Positions 12,152 to 25,377 of a stretch of 64,000 bases of DNA are shown piece by piece. The stretch lies in assembly GCA_037954235.1 (NCBI GenBank), contig JBBMOA010000049.1, positions 1 through 64,000 on the forward strand, in the 5' to 3' direction. Each line of letters starts with the position of its first letter. The first letter of the stretch is position 1. The notes beneath the pieces were generated by a model. It worked only from the letters and a program-made list of their open reading frames with translations, searched no databases and was not told the origin of the DNA. Source of the stretch: Aulostomus chinensis (Eukaryota > Chordata > Actinopteri > Syngnathiformes > Aulostomidae). The position numbers were made by a program, and so were the translations under genes.

Positions 12152-13779
12152 TTGTTCAAAGTGAGTTTTCAGTCAAGTTTCAACCTGAAAGCATAGAAAG
12201 ATGCATAAACTTGAAGTTACAGCTTGATTTCAGTGAGTTTTCATCAAAATACAGGAGTTCTGCATGAAGTGTTCATTTTGGCCTTCTCTCGCTGAGAAAA
12301 CACTATTTGTGACCTGTAATACAAAAATGCCATAACGTTTTGTTCAACGTGAGTTTTCAGTCAAGTTTCAACCTGAAAGCATAGAAAGATGCAGAAACTT
12401 GAAGTTACAGCTTGATTTCAGTGAGTTTTCATCAAAATACAGGAGTTCTGCATGAAGTGTTCATTTTGGCCTTCTCTCGCTGAGAAAACGCTATTTGTGA
12501 CCTGCGACACAGAACAGCCATAACTTTTGTTCAAAGTGAGTTTTCTGTCAAGTTTCAACCTGAAAGCATAGAAAGATGCATAAACTTGAAGTTACAGCTT
12601 GATTTCAGTGAGTTTTCATCAAAATACAGGAGTTCTGCATGAAGTGTTCATTTTGGCCTTCTCTCGCTGAGAAAACACTATTTGTGACCTGTGATACAAA
12701 AATGCCATAACTTTTGTTCAAAGTGAGTTTTCAGTCAAGTTTCAACCTGAAAGCATAGAAAGATGCATAATCTTGAAGTTACAGCTTGATTTCAGTGAGT
12801 TTTCATCAAAATACAGGAGTTCTGCATGAAGTGTTCATTTTGGCCTTCTCTCGCTGAGAAAACACTATTTGTGACCTGTCATACAAAAATGCCATAACTT
12901 TTGTTCAAAGTGAGTTTTCAGTCAAGTTTCAACCTGAAAGCATAGAAAGATGCATAAACTTGAAGTTACAGCTTGATTTCAGTGAGTTTTCATCAAAATA
13001 CAGGAGTTCTGAATGAAGTGTTCATTTTGGCCTTCTCTCGCTGAGAAAACACTATTTGTGACCTGTGATACAAAAATGCCATAACTTTTGTTCAAAGTGA
13101 GTTTTCAGTCAAGTTTCAACCTGAAAGCATAGAAAGATGCATAAACTTGAAGTTACAGCTTGATTTCAGTGAGTTTTCATCAAAATACAGGAGTTCTGCA
13201 TGAAGTGTTCATTTTGGCCTTCTCTCGCTGAGAAAACACTATTTGTGACCTGTGATACAAAAATGCCATAACTTTTGTTCAAAGTGAGTTTTCAGTCAAG
13301 TTTCAACCTGAAAGCATAGAAAGATGCATAAACTTGAAGTTACAGCTTGATTTCAGTGAGTTTTCATCAAAATACAGGAGTTCTGCATGAAGTGTTCATT
13401 TTGGCCTTCTCTCGCTGAGAAAACACTATTTGTGACCTGTGATACAAAAATGCCATAACTTTTGTTCAAAGTGAGTTTTCAGTCAAGTTTCAACCTGAAA
13501 ACATAGAAAGATGCATAAACTTGAAGTTACAGCTTGATTTCAGTGAGTTTTCATCAAAATACAGGAGTTCTGCATGAAGTGTTCATTTTGGCCTTCTCTC
13601 GCTGAGAAAACACTATTTGTGACCTGTGATACAAAAATGCCATAACTTTTGTTCAAAGTGAGTTTTCAGTCAAGTTTCAACCTGAAAGCATAGAAAGATG
13701 CATAAACTTGAAGTTACAGCTTGATTTCAGTGAGTTTTCATCAAAATACAGGAGTTCTGCATGAAGTGTTCATTTTGGC

Positions 13780-14100
13780 CTTTTCTCGCTGAGAAAACAC
13801 TATTTGTGACCTGTGATACAAAAATGCCATAACTTTTGTTCAAAGAGAGTTTTCAGTCAAGTTTCAACCTGAAAGAATAGAAAGATGCATAAACTTGAAG
13901 TTACAGCTTGATTTCAGTGAGTTTTCATCAAAATACAGGAGTTCTGCATGAAGTGTTCATTTTGGCCTTCTCTCGCTGAGAAAACACTATTCGTGACCTG
14001 TGATACAAAAATGCCATAACTTTTGTTCAAAGTGAGTTTTCAGTCAAGTTTCAACCTGAAAGCAAAGAAAGATGCATAAACTTGAAGTTACAGCTTGATT
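13780..14100. repeat. Truncated third relative of the 7-monomer block
   Basis: The opening markers 'ccttttctcgc' (13,780), 'aaagagag' and 'gaaagaatag' are followed one monomer later by 'attcgtg' (near 13,989) and 'aagcaaag' (near 14,063). In the 1,309-bp copies these two markers come six monomers after the start. The spacing shrinks from 1,140 to 205 bp, a loss of 935 bp or exactly five monomers including the B copy. Unequal exchange in register explains this. Confidence 0.8.
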
Positions 14101-17100
14101 TCAGTGAGTTTTCATCAAAATACAGGAGTTCTGCATGAAGTGTTCATTTTGGCCTTGTCTCGCTGAGAAAACGCTATTTGTGACCTGCGACACAGAACAG
14201 CCATAACTTTTGTTCAAAGTGAGTTTTCAGTCAAGTTTCAACCTGAAAGCATAGAAAGATGCATAAACTTGAAGTTACAGCTTGATTTCAGTGAGTTTTC
14301 ATCAAAATACAGGAGTTCTGCATGAAGTGTTCATTTTGGCCTTGTCTCGCTGAGAAAACGCTATTTGTGACCTGCGACACAGAAACGCCATAACTTTTGT
14401 TCAAAGTGAGTTTTCAGTCAAGTTTCAACCTGAAAGCATAGAAAGATGCATAAACTTGAAGTTACAGCTTGATTTCAGTGAGTTTTCATCAAAATACAGG
14501 AGTTCTGCATGAAGTGTTCATTTTGGCCTTCTCTCGCTGAGAAAAACACTATTTGTGACCTGTGATACAAAAATGCCATAACTTTTGTTCAAAGTGAGTT
14601 TTCAGTCAAGTTTCAACCTGAAAGCATAGAAAGATGCATAAACTTGAAGTTACAGCTTGATTTCAGTGAGTTTTCATCAAAATACAGGAGTTCTGCATGA
14701 AGTGTTCATTTTGGCCTTCTCTCGCTGAGAAAACGCTATTTGTGACCTGCGACATAGAACAGCCATAACTTTTGTTCAAAGTGAGTTTTCTGTCAAGTTT
14801 CAACCTGAAAGCATAGAAAGATGCATAAACTTGAAGTTACAGCTTGATTTCAGTGAGTTTTCATCAAAATACAGGAGTTCTGCATGAAGTGTTCATTTTG
14901 GCCTTCTCTCGCTGAGAAAACACTATTTGTGACCTGTGATACAAAAATGCCATAACTTTTGTTCAAAGTGAGTTTTCAGTCAAGTTTCAACCTGAAAGCA
15001 TAGAAAGATGCATAAACTTGAAGTTACAGCTTGATTTCAGTGAGTTTTCATCAAAATACAGGAGTTCTGCATGAAGTGTTCACTTTGGCCTTCTCTCGCT
15101 GAGAAAACACTATTTGTGACCTGTGATACAAAAATGCCATAACTTTTGTTCAAAGTGAGTTTTCAGTCAAGTTTCAACCTGAAAGCATAGAAAGATGCAT
15201 AAACTTGAAGTTACAGCTTGATTTCAGTGAGTTTTCATCAAAATACAGGAGTTCTGCATGAAGTGTTCATTTTGGCCTTCTCTCGCTGAGAAAACACTAT
15301 TTGTGACCTGTGATACAAAAATGCCATAACTTTTGTTCAAAGTGAGTTTTCAGTCAAGTTTCAACCTGAAAGCATAGAAAGATGTATAAACTTGAAGTTA
15401 CAGCTTGATTTCAGTGAGTTTTCATCAAAATACAGCAGTTCTGCATGAAGTGTTCATTTTGGCCTTCTCTCGCTGAGAAAACACTATTTGTGACCTGTGA
15501 TACAAAAATGCCATAACTTTTGTTCAAAGTGAGTTTTCAGTCAAGTTTCAACCTGAAAGCATAGAAAGATGCATAAACTTGAAGTTACAGCTTGATTTCA
15601 GTGAGTTTTCATCAAAATACAGGAGTTCTGCATGAAGTGTTCATTTTGGCCTTCTCTCGCTGAGAAAACACTATTTGTGACCTGTGATACAAAAATGCCA
15701 TAACTTTTGTTCAAAGTGAGTTTTCAGTCAAGTTTCAACCTGAAAGCATAGAAAGATGCATAAACTTGAAGTTACAGCTTGATTTCAGTGAGTTTTCATC
15801 AAAATACAGGAGTTCTGCATGAAGTGTTCATTTTGGCCTTCTCTCGCTGAGAAAACACTATTTGTGACCTGTGATACAAAAATGCCATAACTTTTGTTCA
15901 AAGAGAGTTTTCAGTCAAGTTTCAACCTGAAAGCATAGAAAGATGCATAAACTTGAAGTTACAGCTTGATTTCAGTGAGTTTTCATCAAAATACAGGAGT
16001 TCTGCATGAAGTGTTCATTTTGGCCTTCTCTCGCTGAGAAAACACTATTTGTGACCTGTGATACAAAAATGCCATAACTTTTGTTCAAAGTGAGTTTTCA
16101 GTCAAGTTTCAACCTGAAAGCATAGAAAGATGCATAAACTTGAAGTTACAGCTTGATTTCAGTGAGTTTTCATCAAAATACAGGAGTTCTGCATGAAGTG
16201 TTCATTTTGGCCTTCTCTCGCTGAGAAAACACTATTTGTGACCTGTGATACAAAAATGCCATAACTTTTGTTCAAAGTGAGTTTTCAGTCAAGTTTCAAC
16301 CTGAAAGCATAGAAAGATGCATAAACTTGAAGTTACAGCTTGATTTCAGTGAGTTTTCATCAAAATACAGGAGTTCTGCATGAAGTGTTCATTTTGGCCT
16401 TCTCTCGCTGAGAAAACACTATTTGTGACCTGTGATACAAAAATGCCATAACTTTTGTTCAAAGAGAGTTTTCAGTCAAGTTTCAACCTGAAAGCATAGA
16501 AAGATGCATAAACTTGAAGTTACAGCTTGATTTCAGTGAGTTTTCATCAAAATACAGGAGTTCTGCATGAAGTGTTCATTTTGGCCTTCTCTCGCTGAGA
16601 AAACGCTATTTGTGACCTGCGACACAGAACAGCCATAACTTTTGTTCAAAGTGAGTTTTCTGTCAAGTTTCAACCTGAAAGCATAGAAAGATGCATAAAC
16701 TTGAAGTTACAGCTTGATTTCAGTGAGTTTTCATCAAAATACAGGAGTTCTGCATGAAGTGTTCATTTTGGCCTTCTCTCGCTGAGAAAACACTATTTGT
16801 GACCTGTGATACAAAAATGCCATAACTTTTGTTCAAAGTGAGTTTTCATTCAAGTTTAAACCTGAAAGCATAGAAAGATGCATAAACTTGAAGTTACAGC
16901 TTGATTTCAGTGAGTTTTCATCAAAATACAGGAGTTCTGCATGAAGTGTTCATTTTGGCCTTCTCTCGCTGAGAAAACACTATTTGTGACCTGTGATACA
17001 AAAATGCCATAACTTTTGTTCAAAGTGAGTTTTCAGTCAAGTTTCAACCTGAAAGCATAGAAAGATGCATAAACTTGAAGTTACAGCTTGATTTCAGTGA

Positions 17101-20100
17101 GTTTTCATCAAAATACAGGAGTTCTGCATGAAGTGTTCATTTTGGCCTTCTCTCGCTGAGAAAACGCTATTTGTGACCTGCGACACAGAACAGCCATAAC
17201 TTTTGTTCAAAGTGAGTTTTCTGTCAAGTTTCAACCTGAAAGCATAGAAAGATGCATAAACTTGAAGTTACAGCTTGATTTCAGTGAGTTTTCATCAAAA
17301 TAAAGGAGTTCTGCATGAAGTGTTCATTTTGGCCTTCTCTCGCTGAGAAAACACTATTTGTGACCTGTGATACAAAAATGCCATAACTTTTGTTCAAAGT
17401 GAGTTTTCAGTCAAGTTTCAACCTGAAAGCATAGAAAGATGCATAATCTTGAAGTTACAGCTTGATTTCAGTGAGTTTTCATCAAAATACAGGAGTTCTG
17501 CATGAAGTGTTCATTTTGGCCTTCTCTCGCTGAGAAAACACTATTTGTGACCTGTGATACAAAAATGCCATAACTTTTGTTCAAAGTGAGTTTTCAGTCA
17601 AGTTTCAACCTGAAAGCATAGAAAGATGCATAAACTTGAAGTTACAGCTTGATTTCAGTGAGTTTTCATCAAAATACAGGAGTTCTGAATGAAGTGTTCA
17701 TTTTGGCCTTCTCTCGCTGAGAAAACACTATTTGTGACCTGTGATACAAAAATGCCATAACTTTTGTTCAAAGTGAGTTTTCAGTCAAGTTTCAACCTGA
17801 AAGCATAGAAAGATGCATAAACTTGAAGTTACAGCTTGATTTCAGTGAGTTTTCATCAAAATACAGGAGTTCTGCATGAAATGTTCATTTTGGCCTTCTC
17901 TCGCTGAGAAAACACTATTTGTGACCTGTGATACAAAAATGCCATAACTTTTGTTCAAAGTGAGTTTTCAGTCAAGTTTCAACCTGAAAGCATAGAAAGA
18001 TGCATAAACTTGAAGTTACAGCTTGATTTCAGTGAGTTTTCATCAAAATACAGGAGTTCTGCATGAAGTGTTCATTTTGGCCTTCTCTCGCTGAGAAAAC
18101 ACTATTTGTGACCTGTGATACAAAAATGCCATAACTTTTGTTCAAAGTGAGTTTTCAGTCAAGTTTCAACCTGAAAGCATAGAAAGATGCATAAACTTGA
18201 AGTTACAGCTTGATTTCAGTGAGTTTTCATCAAAATACAGGAGTTCTGCATGAAGTGTTCATTTTGGCCTTCTCTCGCTGAGAAAACACTATTTGTGACC
18301 TGTGATACAAAAATGCCATAACTTTTGTTCAAAGTGAGTTTTCAGTCAAGTTTCAACCTGAAAGCATAGAAAAATGCATAAACTTGAAGTTACAGCTTGA
18401 TTTCAGTGAGTTTTCATCAAAATACAGGAGTTCTGCATGAAGTGTTCATTTTGGCCTTCTCTCGCTGAGAAAACACTATTTGTGACCTGTGATACAAAAA
18501 TGCCATAACTTTTGTTCAAAGTGAGTTTTCAGTCAAGTTTCAACCTGAAAGAATAGAAAGATGCATAAACTTGAAGTTACAGCTTGATTTCAGTGAGTTT
18601 TCATCAAAATACAGGAGTTCTGCATGAAGTGTTCATTTTGGCCTTCTCTCGCTGAGAAAACGCTATTTGTGACCTGCGACACAGAACAGCCATAACTTTT
18701 GTTCAAAGTGAGTTTTCTGTCAAGTTTCAACCTGAAAGCATAGAAAGATGCATAAACTTGAAGTTACAGCTTGATTTCAGTGAGTTTTCATCAAAATACA
18801 GGAGTTCTGCATGAAGTGTTCATTTTGGCCTTCTCTCGCTGAGAAAACACTATTTGTGACCTGTGATACAAAAATGCCATAACGTTTGTTCAAAGTGAGT
18901 TTTCAGTCAAGTTTCAACCTGAAAGCATAGAAAGATGCATAAACTTGAAGTTACAGCTTGATTTCAGTGAGTTTTCATCAAAATACAGGAGTTCTGCATG
19001 AAGTGTTCATTTTGGCCTTCTCTCGCTGAGAAAACACTATTTGTGACCTGTGATACAAAAATGCCATAACTTTTGTTCAAAGTGAGTTTTCAGTCAAGTT
19101 TCAACCTGAAAGCATAGAAAGATGCATAAACTTGAAGTTACAGCTTGATTTCAGTGAGTTTTCATCAAAATACAGGAGTTCTGCATGAAGTGTTCATTTT
19201 GGCCTTCTCTCGCTGAGAAAACACTATTTGTGACCTGTGATACAAAAATGCCATAACTTTTGTTCAAAGTGAGTTTTCAGTCAAGTTTCAACCTGAAAAC
19301 ATAGAAAGATGCATAAACTTGAAGTTACAGCTTGATTTCAGTGAGTTTTCATCAAAATACAGGAGTTCTGCATGAAGTGTTCATTTTGGCCTTCTCTCGC
19401 TGAGAAAACACTATTTGTGACCTGTGATACAAAAATGCCATAACTTTTGTTCAAAGTGAGTTTTCAGTCAAGTTTCAACCTGAAAGCATAGAAAGATGCA
19501 TAAACTTGAAGTTACAGCTTGATTTCAGTGAGTTTTCATCAAAATATAGGAGTTCTGCATGAAGTGTTCATTTTGGCCTTCTCTCGCTGAGAAAACACTA
19601 TTTTTGACCTGTGATACAAAAATGCCATAACTTTTGTTCAAAGTGAGTTTTCAGTCAAGTTTCAACCTGAAAGCAAAGAAAGATGCATAAACTTGAAGTT
19701 ACAGCTTGATTTCAGTGAGTTTTCATCAAAATACAGGAGTTCTGCATGAAGTGTTCATTTTGGCCTTCTCTCGCTGAGAAAACACTATTTGTGACCTGTG
19801 ATACAAAAATGCCATAACTTTTGTTCAAAGTGAGTTCTCATTCAAGTTTCAACCTGAAAGCATAGAAAGATGCATAAACTTGAAGTTACAGCTTGATTTC
19901 AGTGAGTTTTCATCAAAATACAGGAGTTCTGCATGAAGTGTTCATTTTGGCCTTCTCTCGCTGAGAAAACACTATTTGTGACCTGTGATACAAAAATGCC
20001 ATAACTTTTGTTCAAAGTGAGTTTTCAGTCAAGTTTCAACCTGAAAGCAAAGAAAGATGCATAAACTTGAAGTTACAGCTTGATTTCAGTGAGTTTTCAT

Positions 20101-23100
20101 CAAAATACAGGAGTTCTGCATGAAGTGTTCATTTTGGCCTTGTCTCGCTGAGAAAACGCTATTTGTGACCTGCGACACAGAACAGCCATAACTTTTTTTC
20201 AAAGTGAGTTTTCAGTCAAGTTTCAACCTGAAAGCATAGAAAGATGCATAAACTTGAAGTGACAGCTTGATTTCAGTGAGTTTTCATCAAAATACAGGAG
20301 TTCTGCATGAAGTGTTCATTTTGGCCTTCTCTCGCTGAGAAATCACTATTTGTGACCTGTGATACAAAAATGCCATAACTTTTGTTCAAAGTGAGTTTTC
20401 AGTCAAGTTTCAACCTGAAAGCATAGAAAGATGCATAAACTTGAAGTTACAGCTTGATTTCAGTGAGTTTTCATCAAAATACAGGAGTTCTGCATGAAGT
20501 GTTCATTTTGGCCTTCTCTCGCTGAGAAAACACTATTTGTGACCTGTGATACAAAAATGCCATAACTTTTGTTCAAAGTGAGTTTTCAGTCAAGTTTCAA
20601 CCTGAAAGCATAGAAAGATGCATAAACTTGAAGTTACAGCTTGATTTCAGTGAGTTTTCATCAAAATACAGGAGTTCTGAATGAAGTGTTCATTTTGGCC
20701 TTCTGTCGCTGAGAAAACACTATTTGTGACCTGTGATACAAAAATGCCATAACTTTTGTTCAAAGTGAGTTTTCAGTCAAGTTTCAAACTGAAAGCATAG
20801 AAAGATGCATAAACTTGAAGTTACAGCTTGATTTCAGTGAGTTTTCATCAAAATACAGGAGTTCTGCATCAAGTGTTCATTTTGGCCTTCTCTCGCTGAG
20901 AAAACACTATTTGTGACCTGTGATACAAAAATGCCATTACTTTTGTTCAAAGTGAGTTTTCAGTCAAGTTTCAACCTGAAAGCATAGAAAGACACATAAA
21001 CTTGAAGTTACAGCTTGATTTCAGTGAGTTTTCATCAAAATACAGGAGTTCTGCATGAAGTGTTCATTTTGGCCTTCTCTCGCTGAGAAAACACTATTTG
21101 TGACCTGTGATACAAAAATGCCATAACTTTTGTTCAAAGAGAGTTTTCAGTCAAGTTTCAACCTGAAAGCATAGAAAGATGCATAAACTTGAAGTTACAG
21201 CTTGATTTCAGTGAGTTTTCATCAAAATACAGGAGTTCTGCATGAAGTGTTCATTTTGGCCTTCTCTCGCTGAGAAAACACTATTTGTGACCTGTGATAC
21301 AAAAATGCCATAACTTTTGTTCAAAGAGAGTTTTCAGTCAAGTTTCAACCTGAAAGCATAGAAAGATGCATAAACTTGAAGTTACAGCTTGATTTCAGTG
21401 AGTTTTCATCAAAATACAGGAGTTCTGCATGAAGTGTTCATTTTGGCCTTCTCTCGCTGAGAAAACGCTATTTGTGACCTGCGACACAGAACAGCCATAA
21501 CTTTTGTTCAAAGTGAGTTTTCAGTCAAGTTTCAACCTGAAAGCATAGAAAGATGCATAAACTTGAAGTTACAGCTTGATTTCAGTGAGTTTTCATCAAA
21601 ATACAGGAGTTCTGCATGAAGTGTTCATTTTGGCCTTCTCTCGCTGAGAAAACACTATTTGTGACCTGTGATACAAAAATGCCATAACTTTTGTTCAAAG
21701 AGAGTTTTCAGTCAAGTTTCAACCTGAAAGCATAGAAAGATGCATAAACTTGAAGTTACAGCTTGATTTCAGTGAGTTTTCATCAAAATACAGGAGTTCT
21801 GCATGAAGTGTTCATTTTGGCCTTCTCTCGCTGAGAAAACGCTATTTGTGACCTGCGACACAGAACAGCCATAACTTTTGTTCAAAGTGAGTTTTCAGTC
21901 AAGTTTCAACCTGAAAGCATAGAAAGATGCATAAACTTGAAGTTACAGCTTGATTTCAGTGAGTTTTCCTCAAAATACAGGAGTTCTGCATGAAGTGTTC
22001 ATTTTGGCCTTCTCTGGCTGAGAAAACACTATTTGTGACCTGTGATACAAAAATGCCATAACTTTTGTTCAAAGTGAGTTTTCAGTCAAGTTTCAACCTG
22101 AAAGCAAAGAAAGATGCATAAACTTGAAGTTACAGCTTGATTTCAGTGAGTTTTCATCAAAATACAGGAGTACTGCATGAAGTGTTCATTTTGGCCTTCT
22201 CTCGCTGAGAAAACACTATTTGTGACCTGTGATACAAAAATGCCATAACTTTTGTTCAAAGTGAGTTTTCAGTCAAGTTTCAACCTGAAAGCATAGAAAG
22301 ATGCATAAACTTGAAGTTACAGCTTGATTTCAGTGAGTTTTCATCAAAATACAGGAGTTCTGCATGAAGTGTTCATTTTGGCCTTCTCTCGCTGAGAAAA
22401 CGCTATTTGTGACCTGCGACACAGAACAGCCATAACTTTTGTTCAAAGTGAGTTTTCAGTCAAGTTTCAACCTGAAAGCATAGAAAGATGCATCAACTTG
22501 AAGTTACAGCTTGATTTCAGTGAGTTTTCATCAAAATACAGGAGTTCTGCATGAAGTGTTCATTTTGGCCTTCTCTCGCTGAGAAAACACTATTTGTGAC
22601 CTGTGATACAAAAATGCCATAACTTTTGTTCAAAGTGAGTTTTCAGTCAAGTTTCAACCTGAAAGCATAGAAAGATGCATAAACTTGAAGTTACAGCTTG
22701 ATTTCAGTGAGTTTTCATCAAAATACAGGAGTTCTGCATGAAGTGTTCATTTTGGCCTTCTCTCGCTGAGAAAACACTATTTGTGACCTGTGATACAAAA
22801 ATGCCATAACTTTTGTTCAAAGTGAGTTTTCAGTCAAGTTTCAACCTGAAAGCATAGAAAGATGCATAAACTTGAAGTTACAGCTTGATTTCAGTGAGTT
22901 TTCATCAAAATACAGGAGTTCTGCATGAAGTGTTCATTTTGGCCATCTCTCGCTGAGAAAACACTATTTGTGACCTGTGATACAAAAATGCCATAACTTT
23001 TGTTCAAAGTGAGTTTTCAGTCAAGTTTCAACCTGAAAGCATAGAAAGATGCAGAAACTTGAAGTTACAGCTTGATTTCAGTGAGTTTTCATCAAAATAC

Positions 23101-25377
23101 AGGAGTTCTGCATGAAGTGTTCATTTTGGCCTTCTCTCGCTGAGAAAACGCTATTTGTGACCTGCGACACAGAACAGCCATAACTTTTGTTCAAAGTGAG
23201 TTTTCTGTCAAGTTTCAACCTGAAAGCATAGAAAGATGCATAAACTTGAAGTTACAGCTTGATTTCAGTGAGTTTTCATCAAAATACAGGAGTTCTGCAT
23301 GAAGTGTTCATTTTGGCCTTCTCTCGCTGAGAAAACACTATTTGTGACCTGTGATACAAAAATGCCATAACTTTTGTTCAAAGTGAGTTTTCAGTCAAGT
23401 TTCAACCTGAAAGCATAGAAAGATGCATAATCTTGAAGTTACAGCTTGATTTCAGTGAGTTTTCATCAAAATACAGGAGTTCTGCATGAAGTGTTCATTT
23501 TGGCCTTCTCTCGCTGAGAAAACGCTATTTGTGACTTGCGACATAGAACAGCCATAACTTTTGTTCAAAGTGAGTTTTCTGTCAAGTTTCAACCTGAAAG
23601 CATAGAAAGATGCATAAACTTGAAGTTACAGCTTGATTTCAGTGAGTTTTCATCAAAATACAGCAGTTCTGCATGAAGTGTTCATTTTGGCCTTCTCTCG
23701 CTGAGAAAACACTATTTGTGACCTGTGATACAAAAAAACCATAACTTTTGTTCAAAGTGAGTTTTCAGTCAAGTTTCAACCTGAAAGCATAGAAAGATGC
23801 ATAAACTTGAAGTTACAGCTTGATTTCAGTGAGTTTTCATCAAAATACAGGAGTTCTGCATGAAGTGTTCATTTTGGCCTTCTCTCGCTGAGAAAACGCT
23901 ATTTGTGACTTGCGACATAGAACAGCCATAACTTTTGTTCAAAGTGAGTTTTCTGTCAAGTTTCAACCTGAAAGCATAGAAAGATGCATAAACTTGAAGT
24001 TACAGCTTGATTTCAGTGAGTTTTCATCAAAATACAGGAGTTCTGCATGAAGTGTTCATTTTGGCCTTCTCTCGCTGAGAAAACACTATTTGTGACCTGT
24101 GATACAAAAATGCCATCACTTTTGTTCAAAGTGAGTTTTCAGTCAAGTTTCAACCTGAAAGCATAGAAAGATGCATAAACTTGAAGTTACAGCTTGATTT
24201 CAGTGAGTTTTCATCAAAATACAGGAGTTCTGCATGAAGTGTTCATTTTGGCCTTCTCTCGCTGAGAAAACACTATTTGTGACCTGTGATACAAAAATGC
24301 CATAACTTTTGTTCAAAGTGAGTTTTCAGTCAAGTTTCAACCTGAAAGCATAGAAAGATGCATAAACTTGAAGTTACAGCTTGATTTCAGTGAGTTTTCA
24401 TCAAAATACAGGAGTTCTGCATGAAGTGTTCATTTTGGACTTCTCTCGCTGAGAAAACACTATTTGTGACCTGTGATACAAAAATGCCATAACTTTTGTT
24501 CAAAGTGAGTTTTCAGTCAAGTTTCAACCTGAAAGCATAGAAAGATGCATAAACTTGAAGTTACAGCTTGATTTCAGTGAGTTTTCATCAAAATACAGGA
24601 GTTCTGCATGAAGTGTTCATTTTGGCCTTCTCTCGCTGAGAAAACACTATTTGTGACCTGTGATACAAAAATGCCATAACTTTTGTTCAAAGTGAGTTTT
24701 CAGTCAAGTTTCAACCTGAAAGCATAGAAAGATGCATAAACTTGAAGTTACAGCTTGATTTCAGTGAGTTTTCATCAAAATACAGCAGTTCTGCATGAAG
24801 TGTTCATTTTGGCCTTCTCTCGCTGAGAAAACACTATTTGTGACCTGTGATACAAAAATGCCATAACTTTTGTTCAAAGTGAGTTTTCAGTCAAGTTTCA
24901 ACCTGAAAGCATAGAAAGATGCATAAACTTGAAGTTACAGCTTGATTTCAGTGAGTTTTCATCAAAATACAGGAGTTCTGCATGAAGTGTTCATTTTGGC
25001 CTTCTCTCGCTGAGAAAACGCTATTTGTGACCTGCGACACAGAACAGCCATAACTTTTGTTCAAAGTGAGTTTTCTGTCAAGTTTCAACCTGAAAGCATA
25101 GAAAGATGCATAAACTTGAAGTTACAGCTTGATTTCAGTGAGTTTTCATCAAAATACAGGAGTTCTGCATGAAGTGTTCATTTTGGCCTTCTCTCGCTGA
25201 GAAAACACTATTTGTGACCTGTGATACAAAAATGCCATAACTTTTGTTCAAAGTGAGTTTTCAGTCAAGTTTCAACCTGAAAGCATAGAAAGATGCATAA
25301 ACTTGAAGTTACAGCTTGATTTCAGTGAGTTTTCATCAAAATACAGGAGTTCTGCATGAAGTGTTCATTTTGGCCTT

